64,000 nt of DNA from Massilia sp. W12 (GCF_037300705.1 NZ_CP147776.1:3224001-3288000), one strand, 5' to 3'; shown: positions 8,862-18,562, counted from the stretch's first letter. The notes: generated by a model not told the origin, from the sequence alone. Numbers and translations are program-made.

Positions 8862-9181
8862 GGCACAAAGGAATTTTTTTTGCTACAATGCCCGTCCCGC
8901 AAGGTGCAGACTTGTTGCACGACGGAATGCATTTTCCTGTTGTTTGTGCGCAAATCCGCTAGAGAAACTGCTCTACGGGCTATTGCGTTGCACAAGTTCT
9001 TGTTATAATTGCGGGTTAGGAAGGTACCGATGCGCTATAAGAACTTCAGCATGAACATCTGCCGAAAGATTCTATAGCAGCAACCGGAACGCCCTATAGA
9101 GCGATAATTACCGGTAATTATTCATCGCACCGTTTTGTTCTGAGCTTTCAAGCTTGTTTTTGAATTAACCAAGGAAAACCC
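8862..9181 (+). promoter_or_regulatory. 320-bp leader with two promoter-like -10 boxes
   Basis: This gap upstream of the lipoprotein gene contains an extended -10 (TGCTACAAT, 8881-8889) after a poly-T run, and a perfect TATAAT at 9005-9010. Neither has a well-spaced consensus -35. No tRNA or open frame is supported. A long 5' leader or a small RNA between the two boxes is possible but not shown. Confidence 0.3.
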
Positions 9182-9475
9182 ATGAAAAAATCCCTTCTGA
9201 TGATCTCCATGTTGGCTGCTGCTCTGGCTGCTTGCGGTCAAAAACCGCCTGCTGACGCATCCGCTTCCGCTGCTGCTTCCGCTCCGGCTATGACCACTCC
9301 GACTCCTGAAGCCACCCCGACCCCGGCTCCGGCCGCTCCGGCTGCTCCGGCTGCTGACGCTGCCGCCACTCCTGCTCCGGCTGCTTCCGCTCCGGCTGCT
9401 TCCGCTCCGGCTGCTTCCGCATCCGCTCCGGCTGCTTCCGCACCGGCTGCCGCTTCCGCATCGGCTTCCAAGTAA
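9182..9475 (+). CDS. Small Ala/Pro/Ser-rich lipoprotein
   Basis: 97 residues. A lipobox LAAC (Cys18) follows a typical signal sequence, so the product is predicted to be an outer- or inner-membrane lipoprotein. The whole mature part is low complexity: Ala, Pro, Ser and Thr only, with imperfect repeats APAAS and PTPxP. Such tails are extended and flexible, resembling cell-wall-spanning linkers. The gene has an AAGGAAAA ribosome site and its own terminator. No enzymatic domain exists; the function is unknown. The repeats make the length likely to vary between strains. Confidence 0.75.
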   Translation: MKKSLLMISMLAAALAACGQKPPADASASAAASAPAMTTPTPEATPTPAPAAPAAPAADAAATPAPAASAPAASAPAASASAPAASAPAAASASASK

Positions 9476-9490
9476 TCTTTGATTGCTTCC

Positions 9491-9519
9491 AAAAAAGCCG
9501 GTCACTGACCGGCTTTTTT
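9491..9519 (+). terminator. Terminator of the lipoprotein gene
   Basis: AAAAAAGCCGGTCA/TGACCGGCTTTTTT, a perfect 14-bp inverted repeat, 15 bases past the stop. Confidence 0.9.
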
Positions 9520-9727
9520 GTTTCTCCCAACCTCATCAATTCCGCCTCTGCGCCACATTCTGCCCAATTCAGCCGGCCGCAGCTTCTTTTTCGGGCACGC
9601 ATTCAGGCGCTGCCGTTTTATTCTCGCTTCCAACTTGATGTCAGCATGGCGCAGTGCCTCTATGTCAGCAAAAGTGGATATTGCGCCGCACAAATTTAAT
9701 CCAACCCAACTCTGCGACAGCAAATAA

Positions 9728-9757
9728 AAAAAGCAGGTTGTCGCCAACCTGCTTTTT
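9728..9757 (-). terminator. Terminator of bamC
   Basis: AAAAAGCAGGTTG/CAACCTGCTTTTT with a tetraloop, 20 bases past the bamC stop; it can work in both directions. The 9520-9727 stretch between the two terminators shows no gene. Confidence 0.85.
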
Positions 9758-9777
9758 GAATGTGCTTAACAGCGCTT

Positions 9778-10941
9778 TTATTTCAATTGATCTGTCAGCA
9801 GCGCCAAAATCTTATCTGCGGTCGCGCTTTTATCTTCACGCCCTTCTGCATTCAAGACCGAAACCTGACTGAGTTCACCGCTGGCGGATTTCACCACAAC
9901 GCGGTAACGCGGCGCATCTTTCTTATCCGAAGAACCAAAGGAGAACAGGCGCGATAAAAAGCCTTTTTCAGTTTTGCTCTTGGCGTCGGCTTCCGGATCG
10001 ATATAGCGCACATAATACATGCCGGCGACGCGATCACGGTCTTCCACGGTGAAGCCGGCGCGGTCGAGCGCCAGGCCGACACGGCGCCAGGCGCGGTCAA
10101 AGCCTTCATTGACTTCCACAAAGGCGCCCTTATCGCTCTTGATCAGCTTGGCTTGCGCCGGCTGCGGCGCTGCGCCTGCCACCACTTCTTTAGCCTTGTC
10201 TTCCGGGATACCCAGACGGTTCATCAAACGCGCCAGGAATTGCGCTTCCAGCGCAGGATCTTGCGCGCGCGGCGTCCATACCGAAGTTTCTTTTTGCGCC
10301 CCGGTCAAGACTTCCTGCACGCCGCGATGGCTGATGTAGATTTCCGTGCCGCCATCGGCGGTGCGCTCCAGGCGGGTGCGGAATTTATCACGCTCGCCGC
10401 TGGAATACAGCGAATCCAAGACCTTGCCCAGGACATTGCGCACCATGTCCTGCGGAATCTTGGCGCGGTTTTCTGCCCAATCGGTTTCCATCACGCCAGC
10501 CGCCATCGACTCTTGCGAAATGGCAAAGCCCATTTCCTGCCAAAAGTCTTTGACTTGCGGCCACAAGGCTTCCGGCGCGCGCTTGACTACCAGCCAGCGC
10601 ACATTGCCGGCGCGCTCGACGCGGATATCGCCCAATTGCGTCACCAGCACCTGACCGCTGGCCACTGCGCCGCTGCGCGCGCCTTGCTGCATATTGTAAC
10701 TGGACGCTGTGGCGCTGCCCCTGGCCTGATCCGGGATCGCATAGCGGTTATCGCGTTGCAACTGGGTCAGATCCGGCGGCACTTCCAGGGTCGGCGCCTT
10801 GGATGCGCTGCGGTAATCTACCTTGTCTTGCTCGACCAGGCTGCCCAGCGCATTGCAACCAGCCAGCGAAACCACGGCTGCCAGTGCGATCACTGTGCGG
10901 GAACTGTGCGCAAACGCGCCAAAATTGTTGCGAATCTTCAT
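9778..10941 (-). CDS. bamC: Outer membrane assembly lipoprotein BamC (NlpB/DapX)
   Basis: 387 residues. A lipoprotein of the BAM complex that inserts beta-barrel proteins into the outer membrane. The lipobox LAGC ends the signal peptide, followed by the unstructured DYRSASKAPTLEVPPDLTQL segment that contacts BamD, then two helix-grip domains (the second from about KGAFVEVNEGFDRAWRRVG). ATG 10941 (MKIRNN) is chosen; the extension to 10983 lacks signal-like sequence. It sits 66 bases downstream of dapA, the usual dapA-bamC pair. Confidence 0.92.
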   Translation of the reverse strand: MKIRNNFGAFAHSSRTVIALAAVVSLAGCNALGSLVEQDKVDYRSASKAPTLEVPPDLTQLQRDNRYAIPDQARGSATASSYNMQQGARSGAVASGQVLVTQLGDIRVERAGNVRWLVVKRAPEALWPQVKDFWQEMGFAISQESMAAGVMETDWAENRAKIPQDMVRNVLGKVLDSLYSSGERDKFRTRLERTADGGTEIYISHRGVQEVLTGAQKETSVWTPRAQDPALEAQFLARLMNRLGIPEDKAKEVVAGAAPQPAQAKLIKSDKGAFVEVNEGFDRAWRRVGLALDRAGFTVEDRDRVAGMYYVRYIDPEADAKSKTEKGFLSRLFSFGSSDKKDAPRYRVVVKSASGELSQVSVLNAEGREDKSATADKILALLTDQLK

Positions 10942-11007
10942 ATCGGTACAGGATGAAAGGCGGCCCGGGATGGGCCGCCGCATGAACAGTGCGCCTTGAC
11001 GCGCGCG

Positions 11008-11886
11008 TTATTGTAATACACCTGCTTTGCGCAACGCTGCAGCCAGCGGAGCATGTTGCGCTTCGCTCAAGCCGACCAGCGGCAAACGGATGCCTGTGGG
11101 AATCTTGCCCATTTGCGCCAGCGCCCATTTGGCCGGCACCGGATTGGGTTCGCAAAACAGCAATGCGTGCAAGTCCAGCAAGACATTATTGAGCGCCACT
11201 GCAGTCTTGGCGTCGCCCGCCATCGCCGCCGCGCACAGGCGCGCCATGGCGTTAGGCGCCACATTTGCGGTTACGGAGATATTGCCGGCCCCGCCGCCCA
11301 GCATCAGGCACATGGCGGTGGCGTCGTCGCCGGAGTACACCGCGAAATCGGCGGGAACCGCACGCAACAACTCAAAGCCGCGCGGAATATTGCCGGTGGC
11401 GTCTTTAATGCCGACAATGTTTTTGATTTGCGCCAGACGCAACACCGTGTCATTGCTCATATCAGCCACGCTGCGGCCCGGCACATTGTAGAGAATCACC
11501 GGCAGATCAACATTTTCAGCAATCATTTTGAAATGCTGATACATGCCTTCCTGCGTCGGTTTATTGTAGTAAGGCACCACCGACAAACAAGCGTCTGCGC
11601 CCACGCTTTGCGCATATTGCGACAGTTTGATCGCTTCGTGCGTGGCGTTGGCGCCGGTGCCGGCGATGATGGGAATACGTTTTCGGGCGTGTTCGACTGA
11701 GAATTTGATCAGTTGCTGGTGTTCTTCCACCGTGACGGTGGCGGATTCGCCGGAGGTGCCGACGATCACAATGCCATTCGTGCCTTGCTCAATATGCCAA
11801 TCGATCAGATTTTGCAGACTGACATAATCCAGACTGCCATCTGCGTGCATAGGCGTGACGATTGCAACGATGCTGCCCTTAATCAT
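11008..11886 (-). CDS. dapA: 4-hydroxy-tetrahydrodipicolinate synthase DapA
   Basis: 292 residues, the standard length. It condenses pyruvate with aspartate semialdehyde, the first committed step of lysine and diaminopimelate synthesis. The Schiff-base Lys161 (GIKDATGN), Tyr133 (YNVPGRS) and the GTSGES loop (43-48) are all present. ATG 11886 gives the canonical N-terminus [13 protein letters not shown]; a longer frame to 11952 is not conserved. No lysine riboswitch is apparent in the 127 bases upstream. Confidence 0.96.
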   Translation of the reverse strand: MIKGSIVAIVTPMHADGSLDYVSLQNLIDWHIEQGTNGIVIVGTSGESATVTVEEHQQLIKFSVEHARKRIPIIAGTGANATHEAIKLSQYAQSVGADACLSVVPYYNKPTQEGMYQHFKMIAENVDLPVILYNVPGRSVADMSNDTVLRLAQIKNIVGIKDATGNIPRGFELLRAVPADFAVYSGDDATAMCLMLGGGAGNISVTANVAPNAMARLCAAAMAGDAKTAVALNNVLLDLHALLFCEPNPVPAKWALAQMGKIPTGIRLPLVGLSEAQHAPLAAALRKAGVLQ

Positions 11887-12013
11887 AGAGAACCTGCTGC
11901 CCATAAAAAGTAAAACCCTGATTGTACAGCTTCCCCCGCACGCTTGGGGCAAACACAGTCGAATTTCAGTTCAGATCACGCAGAAAAACACCCGGCCCGC
12001 CAGGCCGCGCGAT

Positions 12014-12598
12014 TCACAGCGGCCCGAGCAGGCCGGGGCGCGCGCCAAAACCGCCTTTGCGCGCGCAAATGCGCTGCACCATCGCTTCCTTGGGCGCCAG
12101 CACATAACCATCTTCATACGCCAACACCCGCATATCGCCCTGCGCTTGCAGGATCTGCAGCAACTCACCCGGCTGCAATAAAAAGTCGGGATTGGATGGC
12201 TTGCCGAATTCGCCATTGCCGGCGGCAAAGGTTTCCATAATGAACAAGCCGTCTTCCGCCAGACTGGCAAACAGACGCTCAAACAAGGGGCGGTGCAGAT
12301 AATTCGTGACCACCACCGCGCCCAGACTGCGCGGCGCGCAAGGCCAGGCCAATTCCTGTGGCGCGACTTCCAGATCAATCACACACGCCTGCACCCTCTC
12401 TGCCAGCGCAGCATCGTTTTGCAGCGCGGCAATCGCCTGTGCATCGCGGTCCAGCGCAATCACATTCAATTCGCGTTCCGCAAATAAGCGGGTGTGACGC
12501 CCGCCGCCGCAAGCCAGATCCAACACCGGGCCGGATTCGACCAGATGGGCAAAGCGGCGCACCCAGGCGGATGGGGCGGCATGCGCATGCGGATTCAT
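12014..12598 (-). CDS. Class I SAM-dependent methyltransferase
   Basis: 194 residues. SAM-binding motif I, VLDLACGGGRHT, begins at about residue 25; the acidic residue after strand 2 is in VIALDRDAQAI, and motif VVVTNYLHRPLF follows. It resembles the TehB/UbiE-like methyltransferases of unknown substrate commonly found between trpS and dapA in this group of bacteria. It overlaps the trpS stop by 4 bases (12595-12598), so the two are co-translated. The substrate cannot be told from sequence. Confidence 0.82.
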   Translation of the reverse strand: MNPHAHAAPSAWVRRFAHLVESGPVLDLACGGGRHTRLFAERELNVIALDRDAQAIAALQNDAALAERVQACVIDLEVAPQELAWPCAPRSLGAVVVTNYLHRPLFERLFASLAEDGLFIMETFAAGNGEFGKPSNPDFLLQPGELLQILQAQGDMRVLAYEDGYVLAPKEAMVQRICARKGGFGARPGLLGPL

Positions 12599-13785
12599 AA
12601 GGGCGCTCCGGCGAATTGATATTGCAAACCCATGGCTTCGCGCACATCGCGCAGCGTTTCGCGCGCCAGTTTGCGCGCATGTTCAGCCCCATCGGCAGTG
12701 ATTGCGCGCAATAGCGAGGGATCATCCAGATAGGTTTGCACCGCTTCGTGCAAGGGAGCTTGGGCGGCGATGATATTCGCCGCCAATTGCTGTTTGCAAT
12801 CAACGCAGCCAATCACCGCACGCATACAGCCGGCGCGCACATCGCCGCATTGCTGTTGCGGCGAAAACGCCTGATGCAAGGGCCAGACCGGACATTTATC
12901 CGGCGCGCCGGGGTCGCTGCGCGAAACGCGCGCCGGATCGGTCGGCATGGCGCGCACTTTGCGCTCGACGTTGGCCGCGTCTTCGCGCAGGCAAATCACA
13001 TTCGCCTGCCGGCTTTGCATGCGCTGGCCATCCAGCCCCGGCAAACTGCTTTGCGGCAACAGACTAACTTCCGGCTCGACTAAAATCAGCTTGCGGCTCC
13101 CTTCCAGATAGCCGAACAAGCGTTCGCGATCTATCATCGACAGATTTTGCGCCTCATCCAGCATGGCCTTGGCCTGCTCAAGCGCGCCAGCGCGTCCCTC
13201 CTGCTGGTAAGCGGTGCGCAATTCGGCATATAAACGGGCGCGCTTGCTGCCCAGTTTTTTGACCGCGCTTTCGGCTTTCTCCTCGAAATCCTTTTCCGAA
13301 CCAAACAGATGATTAAAGCGGCGTGCAATTTCCCGCATCATTTCCAGCTGCGCGCTTTGGTTTTCATACATCGCCACATGCGATGCGCGATAAATCAAGG
13401 CGTCTGCCGCCTGCAGCAAAACATAGGCCAGATTGGCGAAGCTGCCATCTTGCGCGGCTTCGCTCAAATCCAGCCAATTGGCCGGGGTGGCCATGGCCAG
13501 CAACAATTGCAATTCGGCGTGTTCCGGCACTTCGGATTGAATAAACAGGGTGGCCTGGGTCGGGTCGATGCCGGCCGCGAGCCAGTCGAGCAACATGTCA
13601 CGGGTGTGTTTTTCCATGCGCGCGCATGCTTCGACTTCGCCGCCCAGGGCATGCCAATCGGCGATGAAAAACAGGCAGCTTTGCTCAGATTGCAAGCGCC
13701 GCCATTCCTGCAGCACACTGTAATAGTGGCCTAAATGGAGCTTGTCAGTAGGACGCATGCCAGAGACAAGGCGTTCAGGATACAT
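12595..13785 (-). CDS. trpS: Tryptophan-tRNA ligase with a degenerate KMSKS loop
   Basis: 396 residues, class I aminoacyl-tRNA synthetase of the long (about 400 aa) form. It charges tRNA-Trp. The HIGH motif is HLGH in LHLGHYYSVL and the ADWHAL segment is intact. The second signature, normally KMSKS after LDGQ, reads RMQSR here (minus-strand codons near 13020), losing both lysines to arginine. C-terminal landmarks TDPARV, DPG and CPVWPLH are typical. The start ATG 13785 gives MYPERLVSGMRPT. It lies 10 bases downstream of the M50 protease gene. It could be a divergent but working enzyme. Confidence 0.9.
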   Translation of the reverse strand: MYPERLVSGMRPTDKLHLGHYYSVLQEWRRLQSEQSCLFFIADWHALGGEVEACARMEKHTRDMLLDWLAAGIDPTQATLFIQSEVPEHAELQLLLAMATPANWLDLSEAAQDGSFANLAYVLLQAADALIYRASHVAMYENQSAQLEMMREIARRFNHLFGSEKDFEEKAESAVKKLGSKRARLYAELRTAYQQEGRAGALEQAKAMLDEAQNLSMIDRERLFGYLEGSRKLILVEPEVSLLPQSSLPGLDGQRMQSRQANVICLREDAANVERKVRAMPTDPARVSRSDPGAPDKCPVWPLHQAFSPQQQCGDVRAGCMRAVIGCVDCKQQLAANIIAAQAPLHEAVQTYLDDPSLLRAITADGAEHARKLARETLRDVREAMGLQYQFAGAPL

Positions 13786-13795
13786 GATGTGGTTT

Positions 13796-14467
13796 TCAGT
13801 TAAAAGGAAGCAGGATCAGCAAGAGCAGCTGACGCACAGCTTCGATCATGGGCAAAAGAATGACGCCGAACAGATCGAAGATACCAGCAGCTTGCAAAAG
13901 CAGCAAGGCCGGCAAGGGAATCCAGGCATAGCGGCTGAGGGCTTGCCAGGGTTGCAGCCAGGACAAGGGGGCCAGACCGCGCACGATTTGCGCGCCATCC
14001 AGCGGCGGCAGCGGCAACAGATTCACCACGCACAAGAGCAGATTGATTTCCACCCCGATTTGCGCCATCGCCCCGATAAAACCCTGCCCTTGCAGCAACA
14101 GCTCCAAGGCTTGCCATAATAAGGCTTGCAGCAAATTTGAAAACGGGCCGGCGGCGGCGGTCAAGGCCAGATCGCGGCGCGGCTGCCGCATATACATCGG
14201 ATTGATCGGCACCGGCTTTAAGAAGCCGAACACAAAACGGCCTCCGCTGCCAAACCAAAACAGCAGCGGCAACAGCACGCTGCCAAACAGATCCAGATGC
14301 GGCAAGGGATTGAGGGTGAAACGGCCAGCGCGGCGCGCGCTGTCATCGCCGCACCAGGCCGCCACGCGCGCATGTGCGACTTCGTGCAAAATCAGGCCGG
14401 CCAGCAGCGGCACGCCATATAGCAGCACCAGCAGCGCTGCTTGCAGCAGGGAAAATTCCGGATTCAC
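13796..14467 (-). CDS. Site-2-protease-like (M50) membrane metalloprotease
   Basis: About 223 residues with four to six hydrophobic segments. The zinc motif HEVAH (HExxH) sits in the first membrane helix, and the third ligand region LPLPPLDGAQI (NPDG-type) is near the C-terminal third, as in the rhomboid-like M50 family of small site-2 proteases. GTG 14467, five bases past the upstream stop, is my preferred start; another in-frame GTG at 14500 would overlap that gene by 29 bases. The substrate is unknown; it is regularly found between trpS and the YciO gene. Confidence 0.85.
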   Translation of the reverse strand: MNPEFSLLQAALLVLLYGVPLLAGLILHEVAHARVAAWCGDDSARRAGRFTLNPLPHLDLFGSVLLPLLFWFGSGGRFVFGFLKPVPINPMYMRQPRRDLALTAAAGPFSNLLQALLWQALELLLQGQGFIGAMAQIGVEINLLLCVVNLLPLPPLDGAQIVRGLAPLSWLQPWQALSRYAWIPLPALLLLQAAGIFDLFGVILLPMIEAVRQLLLLILLPFN

Positions 14468-14471
14468 CGCT

Positions 14472-15095
14472 TCAGAGACCGAACACCGCCGGATCGCCAC
14501 GGCCCTGGCGCACCAACACCGCTTCGCTGCCGGACAGATCGATCACGGTGGTGGCGTCAAAACCGCAGGCCCCGCCATCAATCACCAGCTCGATTTTCTT
14601 TTCCAGTTTTTCGCGGATAAATTCGGGATCGGTCAGCGGATGCTGCTCATCCGGCAAAATCAGGGTGGTGGACACCAGGGCCTGGCCCAATTCTTCCAAC
14701 AAGGCTAAGGCGATTTTGTTTTCCGGCACGCGCATGCCTATGGTTTTGCGTGAGGGGTGACTGATGCGGCGCGGCACTTCTTTGGTGGCTTCCAGAATCA
14801 CGGTGTAAGGGCCGGGGGTGGCCGCTTTCAAGACCCGGTATTGACGGTTATCGACCCGCGCATACAGGCTGATTTCGCTTAAATCGCGGCACAGCAAGGT
14901 CATATGATGTTTTTCATCCACATCGCGGATGCGACGCAAGCGCTCCACCCCGCTTTTGTCATCGAGCTGACACACCAGGGCATAGCAGGAATCAGTAGGC
15001 AAGGCGACAATGCCGCCGCTGTTGATGATGGCGGCGGCCTGTTTGATCAGACGGGCTTGCGGATTATCGGGGTGAATCTGGAAAAATTGGCTCAT
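14472..15095 (-). CDS. yciO: YciO/YrdC/Sua5-family protein (threonylcarbamoyl-AMP synthase-like)
   Basis: 207 residues. YrdC-fold protein of the YciO subgroup: GGIVALPTDSCYAL for nucleotide binding, the KHHMTLLCRDLSEIS segment, GPYTVILEATKEVPR and TIGMRVPENKIA. True TsaC/Sua5 enzymes make the threonylcarbamoyl-AMP used for the t6A modification of tRNA; for YciO proteins this activity is weak or uncertain, so I keep the family name. It is transcribed with the protease and trpS downstream. Confidence 0.85.
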   Translation of the reverse strand: MSQFFQIHPDNPQARLIKQAAAIINSGGIVALPTDSCYALVCQLDDKSGVERLRRIRDVDEKHHMTLLCRDLSEISLYARVDNRQYRVLKAATPGPYTVILEATKEVPRRISHPSRKTIGMRVPENKIALALLEELGQALVSTTLILPDEQHPLTDPEFIREKLEKKIELVIDGGACGFDATTVIDLSGSEAVLVRQGRGDPAVFGL

Positions 15096-15203
15096 CGCGG
15101 TTTGCCGCCCGCCGGCTTGGCGGATGGCGCGCTGTTATTCAAGGAGCGCAATTGTACGCGAATGCGCCGGCGCAGGCAAAGCGCCGGCGCCGGACAAAAG
15201 TGC

Positions 15204-16067
15204 TCAACGCCCTTGCAGCGCAGCGATCCGGTCTTCAATCGGCGGGTGGGTGGAGAACATTGCCATCCAGCCCGGGCCATCGGCAATCCCGGCGGCGGCC
15301 AGGTTTTGCGGCAGGCCGGCGGTTTCGATGCCGCCCAGGCGTTGCAGCGCGCGCACCATGGGTTGCGGCGTACCCAATAATTTCGCAGCGCCGGCGTCGG
15401 CGCGGAATTCACGCTGACGCGAGAACCAGTTCACCACGATCGAAGCGAGCACGCCAAACAACAATTGCAAGACCAGAATGCTGATGGTGTAACCGATGCC
15501 GGCTTGCTCTTCCTCATTTTTCAAAATCACGCGGTCGATGAAATAGCCTACCACGCGCGAGAGGAACACCACAAAAGTATTCATCACGCCCTGAATCAAG
15601 GTCATGGTCACCATATCGCCGTTGGCGATATGCGCCACTTCATGCGCCAGCACAGCCTCGACTTCATCCTGATTCATACTTTCCAGCAAGCCGGTGGAGA
15701 CGGCCACCAGGGCTGAATTGCGGAAGGCGCCGGTGGCGAAAGCATTCGGTTCGCCCTCGTAAATGGCGACTTCGGGCATGCCGATCCCGGCTTTTTGCGC
15801 CAACTGCTGCACAGTCGAGACCAGCCAGCGCTCTTGGCCATTGGCCGGCTGTTCAATCACCCGCGCGCCGGTGCTCCATTTCGCCACCGGTTTGGAAATC
15901 AGCAGAGAAATCCCGGCGCCGGCAAAGCCGACGATGAGCGAATACACCAGCAAATTGCCCAGCTGTAAATTGCGGCCCGGCGCAGCCACCCCGAAGATGG
16001 ACAGCAAAATGCTGATCACCAGCATCACTGCCAGGTTAGTCACGATGAATAAAGCAATGCGTTTCAT
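15204..16067 (-). CDS. htpX: Membrane zinc protease HtpX
   Basis: 287 residues, M48B family. It degrades damaged membrane proteins in the inner membrane. Two N-terminal membrane helices (residues 5-25 and 38-58), the zinc motif HEVAH (142-146), two further helices, and [14 protein letters not shown] providing the glutamate ligand. [13 protein letters not shown] closes the protein. ATG 16067 has a GGAGG site 6 bases upstream; the ATG at 16079 overlaps that site. Confidence 0.95.
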   Translation of the reverse strand: MKRIALFIVTNLAVMLVISILLSIFGVAAPGRNLQLGNLLVYSLIVGFAGAGISLLISKPVAKWSTGARVIEQPANGQERWLVSTVQQLAQKAGIGMPEVAIYEGEPNAFATGAFRNSALVAVSTGLLESMNQDEVEAVLAHEVAHIANGDMVTMTLIQGVMNTFVVFLSRVVGYFIDRVILKNEEEQAGIGYTISILVLQLLFGVLASIVVNWFSRQREFRADAGAAKLLGTPQPMVRALQRLGGIETAGLPQNLAAAGIADGPGWMAMFSTHPPIEDRIAALQGR

Positions 16068-16149
16068 GATGGCCTCCAAAGTTTTCAGGCATTACACCCT
16101 GTGTGGCCGAAGATGCGGCGGCTGGCCGTCTTCGGCAAGCGTAAAAATG

Positions 16150-16980
16150 TTACCAATCGTGCCAAATCGGCTTGACGCCGGGCGGCATCGCCGGCAACTG
16201 GCCGAGATCAACCCTTGATTCGCCCGGCGCATGAAAATCTGATCCGGCTGAAGCCAGGAAACCATAGTGCTGCGCCATATTCGCATAGTGCGCATACTGT
16301 TCGACGCTATGACTGCCGGTCACCACCTCAATCCCGGCCCCGCCCATGTCTTTAAAACATTGCAACATTTCCGCTTCCGCCAGGGTGGAATATTTATAGC
16401 GGCCAGGATGCGCCACCACCGCTTGCCCGCCGGCTGCATGAATCCACTGCAATGCCTGTTCCATGCTGGCCCAGCGGTGCGGCACATAGCCGGGCTTGCC
16501 TTCGGTTAAGTATTTTTGGAATACCTCAGAGACTTTGGCGCACAGGCCGCGTTCAACGATATAGCGGGCGAAATGGGTGCGCCCGAGTAACTGCGGATTG
16601 CTGGCGTAACGGCGTGCGCCGGCCAGGGCGTCCGGCACCCCGGCTTGCGCTAACAGCGCCGCCATTTCTTCCGCGCGCGCTAAGCGGCCATGACGGGTGT
16701 GCGCCAGGCCTTGGCGCAAAAGCTGATTCTGCGGATCAATTTGCAAACCCAGAATATGGACAGTTTCACCAGCCCAGGAAATCGAAATCTCCACCCCGCA
16801 CACATAGCGCATGCCGGCTTCAAGGGCCGCCGCACGCGCGGCGGGAATCCCGCCCAGTTCATCATGGTCGGTCAGCGCCCACAGACGCACCCCATGCGCA
16901 TGCGCCCGCGCAGCCAGCACTGCGGGGTCCAACACCCCATCAGATAAATTCGAGTGGCAATGCAAATCGACATCAAGCAT
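16150..16980 (-). CDS. rnm: PHP-domain phosphoesterase (RNase AM/YciV type)
   Basis: 276 residues. PHP-family metal-dependent phosphoesterase; the homologue YciV hydrolyses 3',5'-nucleotide bisphosphates and trims RNA 5' ends. Metal ligands are visible as DLHCHSNLSDG at the N-terminus, LTDHDELGG, GVEIS, AHPGRYK and SAGSDFHAPGE. The length matches the family. It heads the minus-strand run leading to htpX, with an 82-base gap, and may share its transcript. Confidence 0.88.
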   Translation of the reverse strand: MLDVDLHCHSNLSDGVLDPAVLAARAHAHGVRLWALTDHDELGGIPAARAAALEAGMRYVCGVEISISWAGETVHILGLQIDPQNQLLRQGLAHTRHGRLARAEEMAALLAQAGVPDALAGARRYASNPQLLGRTHFARYIVERGLCAKVSEVFQKYLTEGKPGYVPHRWASMEQALQWIHAAGGQAVVAHPGRYKYSTLAEAEMLQCFKDMGGAGIEVVTGSHSVEQYAHYANMAQHYGFLASAGSDFHAPGESRVDLGQLPAMPPGVKPIWHDW

Positions 16981-17055
16981 GGCGGGAAAGAGAATAAAAA
17001 GGAAAGAATTTGCGCATTGTACCCGGCTTTACGCGGGTCGGTGCGCGGCGCAAAA

Positions 17056-18318
17056 TTATGCAGCGGCCTGATTCAAAGGAAGAATGCAGGGCACGGTAAT
17101 CACAAAGCGGCTGCCCTGCCCCGGCGTGGAACTGACTTCCCAGCGGCCGCCCAGGGCTTTGCGCACCAGATTGTCAACAATCGACATGCCAAGCCCGGTG
17201 CCGCCGCGCCCGATTTTGGTGCTGAAAAAAGGTTGCAGCAAATGGCTCAGGGTATCGGCATCCATGCCGCAGCCATTATCGGTCACGCTCAACTCGACCA
17301 TGCCCGGCTCATCTTCTTTGCAATGCGCTTTGATCTCCAACACGCCATCCGGTTTGCCTTCAAAAGCGTGCAACATGGCGTTATTAATCATATTGATCAA
17401 GACCTGGCCCAGCGCGCCGGGGCGGCTGTCCATATTGATGCCGGGCGGAATATCGGCTTGCACGCGCTGCGTGCGGCCGCGCAAGCTCGGCGCCACGCTG
17501 GCCAATACCTCATGCAATACTTCCGCCAAATCAAAGCAGCGCCGCTGTTCGCTGGCCTGATCCGCCGCCACCTGTTTGAAATTCATTAACAATTCTTTGG
17601 CGCGGCCCAGGTTTTTTTGCAATAACTCGGCGCCGGAACAGACATTGCGCACAAATTCATCCAGATCGCTGCGTCGCAACTGATTGTTTTCCAGCGCATC
17701 GGAGACTTGCACCACCTGCTCGGCCAGCATATCGGCGGCAATCGCGCTATTGCCCAGCGGCGAAGCGAGTTCATGCGTCACCGAAGCGACCAGCATGCCG
17801 ATCGTGGCCTTGGCTTCACTGCGCGCCAGCATTTCCTGCTGGCGCGTGAGGCGTTGCACCATTTGCTCCAACTCGGTGTTCAAGGTGCGCAACTCATCAT
17901 TCTGACGCTTCAAAGCGCGTTCCTGGCCAAACGCATGGCAAGCCGATTTGACGGTCATTAACAGATCGTCATTATTAAAGGGTTTTTCCAGGAAACGGTA
18001 GAGATTGGCTTCATTAATGGCGCGCTTGACGCCATCGAAAGCGCTTTGCCCGGTGAGCATGATTTTGACTGTGCTCGGGCTTAATTGATGTAATTTGACT
18101 AATAACTCATCGCCGCGCATGCCGGGCATGATGAAATCGGACACCACCACGGTCAAATCGCTGCCGGCTTCGCGCAATTCGGCTTCGATTTCGAGCGCTT
18201 CCTCACCGCTTTCGGCGATTTCGATCACCCATGAGGGGCCAAGCCGGCCTAATAAAGCGCGCAGCGCCGACAACACGGTCGGGTCATCATCCACGCACAA
18301 AATTGTACCTTCGCTCAT
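17056..18318 (-). CDS. Response regulator-histidine kinase (receiver then kinase)
   Basis: 420 residues in reversed hybrid order. An N-terminal receiver domain (1-125) has phosphate acceptor Asp61 and acidic pocket DDD at 10-12. A coiled-coil linker (about 130-165) leads to a kinase with His182 in VTHELASPLG, N box INMINNAMLHAF, G1 TDNGCGMD and G2 GGTGLGMS. There are no membrane segments, so it is cytoplasmic. Such proteins take a signal from another kinase through the receiver. The partner and output are not encoded nearby. It stands alone, with 75 bases to the PHP gene. Confidence 0.9.
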   Translation of the reverse strand: MSEGTILCVDDDPTVLSALRALLGRLGPSWVIEIAESGEEALEIEAELREAGSDLTVVVSDFIMPGMRGDELLVKLHQLSPSTVKIMLTGQSAFDGVKRAINEANLYRFLEKPFNNDDLLMTVKSACHAFGQERALKRQNDELRTLNTELEQMVQRLTRQQEMLARSEAKATIGMLVASVTHELASPLGNSAIAADMLAEQVVQVSDALENNQLRRSDLDEFVRNVCSGAELLQKNLGRAKELLMNFKQVAADQASEQRRCFDLAEVLHEVLASVAPSLRGRTQRVQADIPPGINMDSRPGALGQVLINMINNAMLHAFEGKPDGVLEIKAHCKEDEPGMVELSVTDNGCGMDADTLSHLLQPFFSTKIGRGGTGLGMSIVDNLVRKALGGRWEVSSTPGQGSRFVITVPCILPLNQAAA

Positions 18319-18477
18319 CGCGGCTCCAGGGGCAGGGTCATCAGACTGACTCAGGCAGGCTTATACGGGCAATCATACCGGCATAGAGCGCAACAGGCAA
18401 CCGCAACACATCAGGCAGGGACAAACTGCCAAGCCAAGGGGGCTACCGTAATGCGCTTGATGCGCAAACGCCGCATC

Positions 18478-18506
18478 AAAAAAACGGCCAGACTCGCGTC
18501 TGGCCG
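18478..18506 (-). terminator. Terminator of the Spy-like gene
   Basis: CGGCCAGAC/GTCTGGCCG with a tetraloop, followed on the minus strand by seven T; 57 bases past the stop. Confidence 0.85.
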
Positions 18507-18562
18507 CACTGCACACGGCGCTTGCGCCCCTTGCAAACGCCGTCCCACACAGAGAAACCTGC

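Noticed and set aside
8862-9181. tRNA gene in the leader before the lipoprotein gene
   Set aside because: Promoter-like boxes are present, but I find no cloverleaf or TTCRA-type T-loop.
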